DNA of 64,000 nt. Origin: Lewinellaceae bacterium (lineage in GTDB: Bacteria > Bacteroidota > Bacteroidia > Chitinophagales > Saprospiraceae). Shown one piece after another: positions 18,901-28,063 of the stretch. The stretch covers positions 248,001-312,000 of the forward strand of contig JADJSY010000083.1 of assembly GCA_016711435.1 (NCBI GenBank), in the 5' to 3' direction. The notes below the pieces were generated by a model. That model did not search any database. It was not told the origin of the DNA and saw only the letters and a program-made list of their open reading frames with translations. The position numbers were made by a program, and so were the translations under genes. The number at the start of each line of letters is the position of its first letter. Positions within the stretch are counted from its first letter, which is position 1.

Positions 18901-19292
18901 GTCGGGTCTTCCAGCAAGTCGGTCGGCAGGTCGCGTTTCGCTTTGTCCACACCGTCTTTTACCTTCTGTTTGCACTGCGCCACATCGAGGTCGGTGTTGA
19001 ATTCGACGATGATATTGGAGAAGTCCTGGATAGAGTAGGAGGATACTTTTTTAACGCCGCTCAAACCCTTGAGTTGTTTTTCAATGGGTTTGGTGACAAG
19101 TTGTTCCATGTCGGTTGGCGACGCGCCCGGATAAATGGTGGTCACAAAAATCTGTGGCACGGTCACATCCGGGAATTGTTCCTTGGGAAGGGAATTATAT
19201 GACATGATCCCCGCGAGTGTGATGATCACCGTTATGATGAAAATCGAAGTGCGGTTATCAATCGCCCACGAAGTAGGTTTAAATTCTTTCAT
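15936..19292 (-). CDS. RND efflux inner-membrane transporter (AcrB/HAE1 type)
   Basis: Proton-driven pump of the hydrophobe/amphiphile efflux type. It has 1118 residues with the usual twofold layout: a transmembrane helix at about 13-30, a large periplasmic loop, helices 2-6 at about 340-480, and the same again in the second half. The proton-relay Asp pair is visible in LGLGIVVDDAIVVVENTHR on helix 4. The N-terminal porter sequence LPKEQFPDVTVPQIFVTTIYPGASPTDME is typical. The frame is intact, unlike its partner genes. It is last in an operon with tetR, tolC, the adaptor and paiB, followed by a strong terminator. The likely cargo is drugs or other amphiphiles; the actual substrate is unknown. 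Confidence 0.93.
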   Translation of the reverse strand: MKEFKPTSWAIDNRTSIFIITVIITLAGIMSYNSLPKEQFPDVTVPQIFVTTIYPGASPTDMEQLVTKPIEKQLKGLSGVKKVSSYSIQDFSNIIVEFNTDLDVAQCKQKVKDGVDKAKRDLPTDLLEDPTVTEFDISEIPIMNVNVAGDFDLDKLKDYADRLKDRIEEMREITRVDLVGALEKEVQVNVDKYKMNAASLTFRDIENALAFENMTVSAGNVDIGGMTRSVSIRGDFKDIEQIKNIIVASQSGAMLYLKDVAEVKMGHKEQESFSRLDGRNVISLNVIKRTGENLISASDKIKELVDEMKKSEFPANLEVTITGDQSRATRVTLHDLINTIIIGFILVALILMFFMGGTNAVFVALAVPLSMFIAFMVLPSIGFTLNFIVLFAFLLGLGIVVDDAIVVVENTHRIYHEEADLGIVHAAKKAAGEVFLPVLSGTATTLAPFVPLVFWGGIFGKFMHYLPVTIIITLTASLLVAYIINPVFAVWFMKKEGDESRRVDHKKVRNRTYAAYAVFALATLFFYANGSIAMGNFMVFCALFIVFYRFVLDKAVIWFQNKAWPAFQNFYANFLSSVLNHPWKMLLGMMVMLIGACGLTLSRSPNIVLFPKADPNFIYVYMTLPVGTDISVTDSLTRIMENKVQEVLGENNPIVESVISNVALGASEDQFDRSATSNKGKVGVAFVEFGQRNGVSTAAYMDKIRNATKGIIPGAEIVVDQEQGGPPTPKPVSVEIRGDDFQKLIATATMVKRYLDSLAIPGVEELRSDLIVSKPEISIQIDRDRANREGISTAQIGGEFRTAILGKEATKFKDGEDEIPVVIRLQEDQRENINSVENLNITFRDMNMGGVLRSVPMAALADVKYTNTYGGIRRKDQERLVTISSNITAEYQPKQTEVVNAVKAGVAALPQQDGTVVGFAGEDAEFIDAATFLGTSLLISIGLILLILVTQFNSFGKMLIIISEVVFSVIGVLLGMYFTNMDFSVIMMGVGIVALAGIVVRNGILLVEFTDNLRERGMGVREAVIEAGRIRMTPVLLTATATILGLLPLAVGFNIDFETLFAHGDPKIFFGGDSVAFWGPLSWTIIYGLSFATFITLIILPVMYLKGKQVKDWWESHM

Positions 19293-19296
19293 TTAA

Positions 19297-19360
19297 TTAG
19301 TTATCCGTTATTTGTTATTGGTTATCCGTGTTGATAATCAAGCATTTATAAGGAATTTAA
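19297..19360. repeat. GGTTATC/GATAATC-type repeat between RND gene and paiB
   Basis: Contains TTAGTTATCCGTTATTTGTT, GGTTATCC and GATAATCAAGCATTTATAAG. It is a single arm inside an otherwise compact operon, starting about 5 nt upstream of the RND start codon. Confidence 0.7.
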
Positions 19361-19378
19361 CCTATTTTGCATGATGGT

Positions 19379-19993
19379 CTACACAGATTTCTGTTGCATC
19401 AGTTCAGCCATCTGGCGCGATGCCCCGTCCGGGCTTTCCGCCAAATGCGCTATGATCCTTTCCCGTTCACCGGCTTTTTTATTCTGACTGAGCTTTTCCT
19501 TTCCTTCCAGTTGTGAAACGTTCAGCCGAAAGGCCACAATTCCTTTCACCATCGCATTTTTATATTCCTGCGGCAGCCCAGACCATTGAATAAGGTATTC
19601 TTTTTCAAAGGTTTGCATCTGCTTTTCGAGCAATTCAAAAGCCTGTGCTTCGTCCGTAATCAATGTTGCCTGGCCATAAGCATGCACGGCAACATAGTTC
19701 CAGGTGGGTACATTCAGTTCCTTTTCATAGAGCGACGGTGAAATATAGGCATGTGGTTCGCTGAAAATGACGAGCGCCGTTTGTGCTTCCAGGTTTTGCC
19801 ATTGCGGGTTTGCCTTGGCAAAATGCGCCAGCAGTGTTACCTGCCCATCTTCGGAGTGCTCGACCACGAACGGTAAATGCGTAGCGAACGGGCGCTCTGC
19901 TACTTGCGACACAATGGTAGCAAATGAGAAACGCCGCATAAAAGCCACCAGGGTAGCCGTATCAGTCTGTGCGAAGTGGGTGGGAGTGTACAT
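19379..19993 (-). CDS. PaiB-type FMN-binding negative regulator family protein
   Basis: A 204-residue protein of the PaiB family (FMN-binding split-barrel fold). It opens with MYTPTHFAQTD, the usual N-terminus of the family, and has the segments ATHLPFVVEH and PTWNYVAVHAYGQA with the conserved NY and HxYG residues. Relatives are annotated as transcriptional repressors (PaiB of Bacillus) but the fold also fits a flavin-dependent enzyme. Here it is inserted between the adaptor (20016-21142) and the pump (15936-19292), with short gaps on both sides, so it is probably cotranscribed with the efflux genes. That placement suggests a role in detoxification or regulation of the pump; this is inference. 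Confidence 0.85.
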   Translation of the reverse strand: MYTPTHFAQTDTATLVAFMRRFSFATIVSQVAERPFATHLPFVVEHSEDGQVTLLAHFAKANPQWQNLEAQTALVIFSEPHAYISPSLYEKELNVPTWNYVAVHAYGQATLITDEAQAFELLEKQMQTFEKEYLIQWSGLPQEYKNAMVKGIVAFRLNVSQLEGKEKLSQNKKAGERERIIAHLAESPDGASRQMAELMQQKSV

Positions 19994-20015
19994 ACCGTAA
20001 CCGGATCGGTTCGTT

Positions 20016-21142
20016 TTAAAAAGCCACAGTTTCTCCGTTGTTCACATCCTGAAAACCGGTGGAAATTACCCAGTCGCCTTTTTTCAAACCGCTGAGAATT
20101 TCTACCAGTCCGTTGTAATTGCTGCCTTGTTTGACCAGTGCTTTTTTGGCAATGCCCGACTTTTCCCCGGTTTTTTCAGCAATCATGACAAACTCGCCGT
20201 CTTGAGCCGTTTGAATGACATTTACCGGCACGGTAATGGCATTCGGGTTTTGGTAGTCCACAATTTTCATCACGGCAATCTGGTTGGCGCGGTAGTCGCG
20301 GGCATTGGGCAGGGCGCATTCCACCACAAAAGTCCGCGTCATCGGGTTGATGGTTTTGCTGACATACGTAACACGGGTACTGATCTCTTTTTTCAAATCG
20401 GGGAAAAATACCTGTACCAGGTCGCCTTTGCGCACTTTGGAAGCATACGCTTCCGTAACCTCACCTTTTACTTTTAAATTACTGAGATTCAGGATGTTGC
20501 ACAAAGGCATTCCCGGAGAAATCATCTGACCCTGCTTGAGCAATACCATATCCACAGTGCCGCTGGTGGGCGCATAGATTCTCGAATAGCTCATGTTTTC
20601 TTTTAAGGTGGCGATGCTGCGCTCGAGGCTTTCCTTGCCGTTTTTTGCCTGGATCAATGCTACTTCGGTGCCGATTTTTTGGTCCCACAAACCTTTCTGG
20701 CGATTGTAAATATCGGTGGCAGTAGCGAGTTGGCCGTCCAGTTCGGCGAGGCTTTTTGCAGGACATTGTCTTCAATTTCTGCCAGGAGTTGGCCTTTGCG
20801 GACTTCATCGCCGTTTTTGACATACACGCGCTTGAGCGCACCCGGCATTTTGGAAGTAGCCGTTACACTTTCATCGGCGTCTACTTTGCCCTGCAAGTCG
20901 ATAAAGTGGCGAAATGTACCGGTACTAACCTCGGTAACGCCGATGGTTTTGATACGAATGGCGGGGCCGTTTGCGGTTCCAAGTTGCTTTTCAAGCGCGC
21001 TGATCTGGGTTTCAATCTGGATTTTCTGGTCTTTTAAAGCGGCAAGTTGTGCAGCGGGGTCGCCGGATCCACCGCCGCAGGCCGACAGCAGCAAAATGCT
21101 CAGGCCGATGGTTGCAAGAGAGAGGAGATTCTTATTGTTCAT
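20016..21142 (-). CDS. RND periplasmic adaptor lipoprotein (MFP), one frameshift
   Basis: Membrane-fusion protein linking the pump to the TolC channel. The start at 21142 gives a lipoprotein signal (MNNKNLLSLATIGLSILLLSAC). Then follow a short coiled coil (QLAALKDQKIQIETQISALE), the first half of the lipoyl-like domain (GALKRVYVKNGDEVRKGQLLAEIEDNVLQK), a hairpin and the second half (SRIYAPTSGTVDMVLLKQGQMI). The frame breaks after VLQK: adding one base to the T5 run at 20753-20757 gives SLAELDGQLATATDIY and a continuous protein of about 375 residues. Given the many similar breaks in the window, a sequence error is likely. The gene lies between tolC and paiB. Confidence 0.85.
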
Positions 21143-21171
21143 GTTTAATTTTTTTAATAGTTGATTGTTTT

Positions 21172-21330
21172 GGTTGAGGGGTTTATAAGGTTGATGAGGT
21201 TTATAAGGGTTGATGAGGTTGATATTCATCCGCTCGGAAATGAAGCGATTTTACTTTTTTCGAGCCGATGAATATCAACCTCATCAACCCTTATAAACCT
21301 TTATCAACCTTTATAAACCCTCATCAACCT
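21172..21330. repeat. long inverted repeat, GGTTTATAAGG/TTGATGAGG family
   Basis: The left part (about 21172-21237) alternates GGTTTATAAGG and GGTTGATGAGG; the right part (about 21259-21330) is its near-exact reverse complement with one extra unit. The end overlaps the tolC stop codon (TAG at 21329-21331), and the other end stops about 30 nt before the adaptor start. Confidence 0.85.
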
Positions 21331-22652
21331 ACTTATCCAGTCCCAAAGCCTTTTTGATACTAATCCGCGCACTGAGCAGGTCATAACGCGCCTGCATCAG
21401 GTTTTGCTGGGCGGTGTACAGTCCCTGTTCGGCCTGCGTCACTTCAAAACTGCTGCCAACGCCGGCTTTGTATTTCGTTTGGGTGGTATCGTAAATGCGT
21501 TGAGCGAGATCCAGGTTTTTTTGCTGGTTGGCCACACGTTCCTGCGCGTTGGTATATTGTTTGCGCGCGTTTTCAACTTCGAGCGCGATGCCATTTTCGA
21601 GCGTTTGTTTTTGGGCGTCCAGGGTTTGCAGGTTGATGAAAGCCCTTTCGCGCCGCGCTTTAGCGCCGCCGCCGTCCCAGATAGGTACATTGACGGATAC
21701 GCCGGCTACTGCCGATGGAATAAAAAACCACTTGGTATCGTCCCCAAATCCACCCTGATAGCCGGGTTGGTACTGGATAAAACCGGAGATGCTCGGCATC
21801 CAGGTTTTGCTGTTCAACTCCACTTCGAGCGCGCTCAGTTCTCTGCCTTTCAGCAGTTGAATGTATTCGGGGCGGTTCATCAGATTGGGTTCCGATGTGA
21901 AGTCCGCATCGGTGTGCAGGGTCATCAATTTTTGAACGTCATCCGTCAAAGTGATATCCTGTCCGCCGGGCATACCCATAGAAAATTTGAGGGCATTGAC
22001 CACTATTTCGCGTTGGCGCACCAGGTTGCCGCGTTCGCTGCGGAGGGTGGAAAGCGACAAATCGAGCCGGTCTACATCCAATTGTTCTGCAAAACCCGCT
22101 TGATTGATGGCCCTGGTTTCAGAAAGCATTTTGTCTAAGTTGGCGATGTTTTTATCCAGCGTGGCCAGGTTGTCCGAAATCAAAAGCGCCGGCAGGTAAG
22201 CATCCACCACCTGGTTGTGAATCGCCCGTTTGGTTACGTTCAATTGCTGTTCAACGTAATTGCGGTAATACTGTGCTGCCTTTTTTGCAACACGATAGCT
22301 GTTGCTGAAAAACAGTTGATTGTACGACAAAGTGGGTGTCAGGCTGTGTATGGCACTGAAGGCGATTTTTTCGTCGCTCGACCCAAAACCCAGCGCATTG
22401 GCCGGAATGCCGGGACGTTGAATAAAATACTGATAGGCGAGACTGCCGGAAAATTGAAGGCAAAGCCGTTGAGGTGTTTTCCTTGATACGCCAGTCGGCA
22501 TCCAGTACCTGGAGTTGAGCCACCTTGATGTCGGGGGCGTTGGCCAGGGCATATTGAATGCAGTCGTCGAGCGACATAGCCTGCTGCGCTTGACTGGGGC
22601 TGAGCAGTCCTCCCAACAAGAGGAGTGTAAATAGAGTTATACGAAGTTGCAT
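21329..22652 (-). CDS. TolC-family outer-membrane efflux channel, one frameshift
   Basis: Outer-membrane channel of the tripartite pump. The N-terminal part from 22652 has a signal peptide (MQLRITLFTLLLLGGLLSPSQA) and the first helix of the family (MSLDDCIQYALANAPDIKVAQLQ). The larger part carries the rest: FSGSLAYQYFIQRPG, long amphipathic helices, PEYIQLLKGRELSALEVEL, and a repeat of the helix pattern ending in ISIKKALGLDK. The two parts are in different frames; the shift lies at about 22447-22458, near ALPS and FSGS. Joined, the protein has about 440 residues, which fits the family. Its stop codon is shared with a repeat arm. Confidence 0.87.
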
Positions 22653-22708
22653 ATTGAGAGTTTTGTTACCTTGATTGGAAGGATTCGGGGATTACTTGAT
22701 TCATTCTT

Positions 22709-22787
22709 GTTAAGTAGGTGTGCAAAATTTGTTTGAATTAAATTCTTTGTAAATACTTGATTATCAATACAGATAACCAATAACTAC
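22709..22787. repeat. extended GATAACC-type element, 79 nt
   Basis: Starts TTAAGTAGGTGTGCAAAAT, then AATTCTTTGTAAATACTTGA, and ends GATAACCAATAACTACTTA at the tetR stop. An almost identical element occurs at 36893-36991, ending in ACTACTTATGA there too. Confidence 0.85.
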
Positions 22788-23394
22788 TTATGAAGTGAAT
22801 TTTTGTTTCAAATGAGCCAGGCCTTTTTCGGAGACGATGCCGTATAAATAATGCACCATGAAGGCGCGGAACACTTCATCATATTTGTAATGGGCATGGG
22901 GGAAAATATCTTCGTTGAAGAGCTGTATAGAGCCGGAAATATGGAGCTTGGTGATAATATCAACATCGAGGTCGGCGCGGTACAAGCCCTCGCGCATGCC
23001 GCGTTCGAGGTTATTGCGCACCACGGAATACAGGAAACCGCGTTGGTATTCGCTCACCTTTTCCCATGCTTCATGGTGGTACCGTTGCAGATCATGAATG
23101 ATATTTGCTTTCATTTGTTTCAGTTGTTGCGTATCGCCTTCAATTACGACATACATCTCTTCCAGGGCATTGCCCGCAGCGCCGAAGAGCATTTTACAGG
23201 TTAATTTCTCCTGTTCAATATGCCGGGTAAGCATCTTCTGCACCAGGTCATCTTTACTTTCTACAAACTGGTACAGGGTTTTTTGGAAATGCCGGCTCAC
23301 GCGCCACATCATCCATCGTGATACTCTTGATGCCAAATCGGAGAAATAATTCCTCCACTCTTTTGAGCCATTTTTCCTGCTGTTCTATAATCAT
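22788..23394 (-). CDS. TetR-family regulator of the efflux operon, frameshifted in the HTH
   Basis: Probable repressor of the downstream pump genes, in the common place at the head of such operons. From 23394 the start reads MIIEQQEKWLKRVEELFLRFGIKSITMDDVARE, the first half of a TetR helix-turn-helix. The second half (KTLYQFVESKDDLVQKML) and the ligand-binding helices lie in another frame. The region between, near 23285-23300, would become AREL-GIS-KKTLYQF with two added bases, one of them in a run of six T. Full length would be about 202 residues. As written, the protein would have no working DNA-binding domain. A promoter box lies at 23399-23406, overlapping the probable operator region. 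Confidence 0.8.
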
Positions 23395-23398
23395 TACG

Positions 23399-23406
23399 CA
23401 AAGGTA
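23399..23406 (-). promoter_or_regulatory. Bacteroidota -7 box (TACCTTTG) of the efflux operon
   Basis: Plus-strand CAAAGGTA, 5 nt upstream of the tetR start, implying a nearly leaderless message. GAAACATTTTTTGCATCAAA and ACGTTTCCTACGTTTAC next to it share GAAAC/GTTTC words that could form an operator; this is a guess. Confidence 0.65.
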
Positions 23407-23562
23407 AACTGTGGAAACATTTTTTGCATCAAACGTTTCCTACGTTTACATTGTTTACCGACGAACGAACTTTTTTGTCGCACCGGAGATAAAAAATATC
23501 GGCCAAAAGTAAAAACTCTCTATTTAAAAACAAAAAGTTTTATTATTAAAAACAATTTATAC

Positions 23563-23570
23563 TACTTTTG
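23563..23570 (+). promoter_or_regulatory. Bacteroidota -7 box (TACTTTTG) upstream of the VOC gene
   Basis: TACTTTTG fits TAnnTTTG, 129 nt upstream of the VOC start, within an AT-rich divergent spacer of about 300 nt between tetR and the VOC gene. The motif TTCAAAACCACTTTG (23657-23671), also seen at 7153 and 44512, lies between box and start. Confidence 0.55.
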
Positions 23571-23698
23571 CTCGTCTGTTATACTGAAAGTTGAGCGGTT
23601 GAGCATGTTGATCGTTGAGAAAGCATTGGTAATCAGTGGATCAATACACCTTCTCGTTCAAAACCACTTTGTGTTTACTATAACCCATATTCTACATT

Positions 23699-24076
23699 AT
23701 GAGCACTCCTTTTCTCGGCCTCCGCACCTGCATTTACCGCGTCACCGATCTCGGCCGCGCCACCGAATGGTACAGCCAGTTTCTGGGTATTCGCCCGTAT
23801 TTTGAACAACCCTTCTACGTCGGTTTTGAAGTTGGCGGATACGAACTCGGCCTCCAACCGGAGGAAAACGCAAATAGTTCCCGGGGAGAAAATATTGAAA
23901 CATATTGGGGCGTGGAAGATATCGACGCCGTATTCGCCCAATTGCTCGCTGCCGGCGCTACGGCGCACGAGGAACCGACAGAAGTCGGCGGCGGTATCCG
24001 GGTGGCCACCGCAAAGATCCCTGGGGCAATACATCGTGGTATCATTTATAATCCGCACTTTCGCGGGGGATTGTGA
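23699..24076 (+). CDS. VOC (glyoxalase/bleomycin-resistance fold) protein, locally frameshifted
   Basis: A 125-residue protein of the vicinal-oxygen-chelate superfamily. It begins GLRTCIYRVTDLGRATEWYSQFLGI and has the second-module strand GVEDIDAVFAQLLAAGATAHEEP. The usual C-terminal motif KDPWGN is absent in the open frame (KIPGAIHRG) but appears in the next frame at 24013-24035, after which the normal ending GIIYNPHF returns. Two compensating indels within about 35 nt explain this. Metal ligands therefore cannot be judged reliably. The substrate is unknown. It is divergent from the efflux operon. Confidence 0.75.
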   Translation: MSTPFLGLRTCIYRVTDLGRATEWYSQFLGIRPYFEQPFYVGFEVGGYELGLQPEENANSSRGENIETYWGVEDIDAVFAQLLAAGATAHEEPTEVGGGIRVATAKIPGAIHRGIIYNPHFRGGL

Positions 24077-24208
24077 TGAGGGGAACCCCGGAAAAACGGG
24101 GGGAAACAGGGTTTTAAAGAGATTCCCCCGCCGAAACTCCGTCCCCCCCCTTTTTCCCCGTTCCAACGAAAAAAAATTCAATTAATCAAAATCACATCAA
24201 GGTCAGTA

Positions 24209-26890
24209 ATGGCAAAAGCAAAAAAGATACTTCCATACCGCCTACCACCTCCGCCGGACACGAGGACCATATCGTCACGCTCTCCGGGATGTACCAGAAT
24301 TATTTTCTGGATTACGCCAGTTATGTGATCCTGGAGCGCGCAGTGCCGGCCATTGAAGACGGATTGAAACCGGTGCAACGCCGCATTCTGCACGCCATGA
24401 ACGAGCAGCACGACGGGCGCTACCATAAAGTGGCCAACCTGATCGGCCAAACCATGCAGTTTCACCCACACGGCGACGCTGCCATCGGCGATGCCTTGGT
24501 CAATATGGGCCAGAAAGACCTGCTGATTGACTGCCAGGGCAACTGGGGCGATTACCGTACAGGCGACTCCGCCGCCGCGCCACGATACATTGAGGCACGC
24601 CTCACCAAATTCGCGCTGGACGTCGCCTTCAATTCGGACACCACTGTCTGGCAACTCAGTTATGACGGACGCAAACGCGAGCCTGTCAACCTGCCGATGA
24701 AATTTCCGCTGGTGCTGGCACACGGCGCCGAAGGGATTGCGGTGGGTCTGAGCACCAAAATTATGCCCCATAACTTTATCGAAATTATCAAAGCGAGCAT
24801 TGCCGCGTTGAAAGGCCGCAAGTCCGGAACTCATCCCCGATTTTCCTACCGGCGGCCTGATCGACGCCGGCAACTACAATGGCGGTGGCAGGGGTGGCAA
24901 AGTACGCGTACGAGCCAGAATAAGGGAAATAGACAAAAAAACGCTGCAAATTACCGAGATACCGTATGGCGTCACAACGGGCGATCTGATTGAATCGATC
25001 ATCAAAGCCAATGAAAAAGGGCAGATCAAGATCAAAAAGGTGATTGATAAAGTGGCGGCCAATATCGACATCGAAATCGAGCTGCAACCCGGCGTCAGCC
25101 CCGACGTAACGATCGATGCGCTCTTTGCCTTTACCGACTGCGAAGTGAGCATCAGCCCCAACTGCTGCGTCATTATCGACAATAAACCGTTGTTCACGGA
25201 TGTCAACGAGTTGCTGCGCATTTCCACGGAAAACACCAAGGAATTGCTGCGCATGGAGTTGGAAATCCTGCAACATGACCTGGAAGAAAAACTACACTTC
25301 GCTTCTTTAGAGAAGATTTTTATCGAAAAACGCATCTACCGCGATATCGAGGAATGCGAAACCTGGGAGGCCGTGCTGACTACTATCGACACGGGTTTGC
25401 GGAAATATGTGGTCACGCCCGACATGAAACCGGCGGCCAACGACCAGCGTATCCGTCTGTTGCGTGAAATTGTGGAAGACGATATTTTGCGCCTGACGGA
25501 AATCCGCATCAAACGGATTTCCAAGTTCAACTCCTTCAAAGCCGATGAAGAAATCAACAAACTGAATGCGGAGCTCGAACAAACCAGACACCACCTCGAA
25601 CACCTCACGGAATACGCCGTTGCCTACTTTGAAAACCTGCTGGCCAAACACGGAAAAGGCCGCGAACGTCGCACGGAAATAGCCGCTTTTGATACCATCC
25701 AGGCCAGCGCAGTGGTGGCCAACAATGCCAAACTGTACGTGAACCGCCTGGAAGGTTTCATCGGCATGGGCCTGAAAAAAGACGAGTTTGTCCAGGACTG
25801 CTCCGATATCGACGACATCATCGTGTTCCGCCGCGACGGCGTGATGAAAGTGGTACGCGTCGGCGAAAAGATATTTGTCGGCAAGGATATTATCCATGTC
25901 GCGGTCTGGAAGAAAAACGACGAGCGCACCACCTACAACCTGGCCTATCTCGACGCCAAAACGGGGCGCTCTTTTGTCAAACGATTCAATATAACAGCCA
26001 TCACCCGCGACAAGGACTACCAGTTGGGTTCCGATGCCAAGAGCTCCAAAATCCTGTATTTCACCGCCAATCCCAACGGAGAAAGCGAAGTGGTGCAAGT
26101 GACGCTTACGCCCGCCAGCACCGCTAAAATCAAGATTTTTGACTATGATTTTGCCGAATTAGCCATCAAAGGCCGCGACTCCCTCGGCAATGTGCTGACC
26201 AAATATCCGGTCAAACAAATTCGCCAGAAAGAGGTTGGCAAAAGCACCATCGGCGCACAAAAACTGTGGTTCGACGATATCACCGGCCGCCTCAACACGC
26301 TGGAACGCGGCGCCTTGCTCGGCGAGTTCGATACGGGCGACAACCTGCTGATCCTGTACACAGACGGCTCGTATGAAGTCACCGACATGGACGTGCAGCA
26401 GCGTTTCGAGATGAAGGAAATCCTGCACCTCTGCAAACACACGCCCGACCTGATTGTGAATGCCGTTCATTATGACGGCCACAAGGGCTGGACGATGGTG
26501 AAACGCTTCCGCATCGAAACCAATAAACTCCGCGAACGATACAGTTATCTCACCGATCACCCCAAATCCAAACTCCTGTTCGCTTCGGTGAAAGAAAATC
26601 CGCGCATTTCTTACACCCTGAAAATCAAAGGCAAACCCATGACCGGGGAAGTGCTGCTCGGCGACTTTATGGAACCCAAAGGCTGGAAAGCCTTAGGCAA
26701 CCGCCTCAGCGATCAATTGCTGGGCGCTGTGAAGGAAATTGCGCCGGGCGCTTCCAAATTGTCGCCGCCACCCAAAGAAGAACCTGCCGCTGCACCACAA
26801 CAGGTCAATCTGTTCGGAGAAGTGGATACGCCGGAGGAAAGCGGGGCCAAAAAGACTTTTAAGGCGGGGGATACGATTGAATTTGATTGA
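24209..26890 (+). CDS. parC: DNA topoisomerase IV subunit A (ParC), two frameshifts
   Basis: Type IIA topoisomerase subunit that cuts and rejoins DNA to decatenate chromosomes. The core has LDYASYVILERAVPAIEDGLKPVQRRI, HPHGDAAIGDA and the active-site Tyr in AAPRYIEARL; the later part has DIEIELQPGVSPD, FTDCEVSIS and IYRDIEECETW, which mark the Bacteroidota ParC type rather than GyrA. The C-terminal domain (from about residue 500) is a beta-propeller-like repeat region. I place the start at 24209 (MAKAK...), which needs one more A in the A6 run at 24220-24225. A second shift is needed at about 24817-24826, just before ELIPDFPTGGLIDAG. The joined length is about 893 residues. No parE is adjacent. 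Confidence 0.9.
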
Positions 26891-27007
26891 TTTTTTTTTT
26901 TGGTGTATGGTGTATGGTGTTTAGTGTTTGGGGCGCTTCGCTTAAGCTACTCACTGTTGCCTAAAGCAATGCACCCCCAAACACCATACACCATACACCA
27001 AACACTC
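26891..27007. repeat. inverted repeat, GTGTATG heptad family
   Basis: The left arm (26901-26935) is made of GTGTATG, GTGTTTA and GTGTTTG heptads; the right arm (about 26972-27007) is the reverse complement. Eleven or more T follow the parC stop. The repeat joins two convergent genes and touches the stop codon of the minus-strand one. Confidence 0.85.
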
Positions 27008-27971
27008 AATTCGTCGCCACGACCCGGATAAAATCATAAGTAGTGGAACTGCAATCGGCATAACTGGCATTCACAAAGGGAACGGATATGGCAAACGACT
27101 CATTGAATACCTGGGCTGTGAAAAAATTGCCGCCGGAGAAGTTACCGGTAAATACCCCCTGGGCCTGGAAATTGGTTGCTTCAAATTCGTACCGTTTGAA
27201 CCAAATCACGGGAGCCATACACCAGATGTCTTTCACGATTACCAATTGATCAAAACCCGGGCCTTGAAGCCGAACGCCTATTTTCGATTCGGCTTTTCCA
27301 AAACCTCCAATGGCGAAAGCAAATCCCCAGGCTTCTGCATTGAACTGTCCCGAAACGGTTATTTTCTGAAAAGTGCCTGTGGGAAGTTCCACTTTGTCGC
27401 CCGTCCAGCCCTGGCTCCGGCAACCACCGTCGAACTCGGTTATCGCGGTCGTAGAAATGGCGCAGTCATTGGCGAAGCCGCCGCAATTCGTCACCAATGA
27501 TTGGCTAACCAGATCATCAAAAACACTAAAAGGGCATATCAACTCTACGTCGAAGCGCAGCGGAATGGGGCCGGGTGGCAGCAATGATTCACTGCTGATA
27601 CCGCCGAGTGCATCCATCTGGAATTTGTTGTGGCCCAGGATTCCGGCCACCTGGTTTTTCAGTTCCGTCAGATTAATCTTTGCTGTGGTGAAAGCGTTTT
27701 TGATAAAATTGTAGTGGTTGCGCTCCAACTGGTCGGCGAGTGCCTTTTTTCGGGCCGGGTCTTTTTCCCTTACCAGGCGCTCCATGTCAGTCTGGTACGT
27801 TTTGTACTGGCCGGATTTGTCGGCTTCCAGGATGTCGGCCACCTTTTTCCGATGCGGCGCCATCAACTTGTCAATGGACTGCGTTTGTTTTTCAGTGGGC
27901 GCCGGCACGATCTGCGCCCGGCAAAAGGACGTGCCCGCGAGGAATGCGAGCAAAATGATTGTTTTTTTCAT
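27006..27971 (-). CDS. secreted protein of unknown function
   Basis: The ATG at 27971 gives a clear Sec signal peptide (MKKTIILLAFLAGTSFCRAQ) and a mature protein of about 300 residues. Residues of about 25-110 are charged and helical (LMAPHRKKVADILEADKSGQYKTY), resembling the small helical repeats seen in periplasmic proteins. The second part is rich in beta strands with several Cys (ELICPF, TNCGGFANDCAIS, GGCRSQGW). No family is recognised with confidence. It is first or only gene of its unit; the next minus-strand gene upstream is another secreted protein, 93 nt away. A Cys-stabilised extracytoplasmic domain is inferred. Confidence 0.6.
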   Translation of the reverse strand: MKKTIILLAFLAGTSFCRAQIVPAPTEKQTQSIDKLMAPHRKKVADILEADKSGQYKTYQTDMERLVREKDPARKKALADQLERNHYNFIKNAFTTAKINLTELKNQVAGILGHNKFQMDALGGISSESLLPPGPIPLRFDVELICPFSVFDDLVSQSLVTNCGGFANDCAISTTAITEFDGGCRSQGWTGDKVELPTGTFQKITVSGQFNAEAWGFAFAIGGFGKAESKIGVRLQGPGFDQLVIVKDIWCMAPVIWFKRYEFEATNFQAQGVFTGNFSGGNFFTAQVFNESFAISVPFVNASYADCSSTTYDFIRVVATN

Positions 27972-28063
27972 TGGTTGACATCGGTTAAGAGAAGTGGAAA
28001 ACATATTTGTTCTCTTTTCGTGTCGCCACTTTGAAAAACCTAATCAGGGGGCGTAAAAAACGC

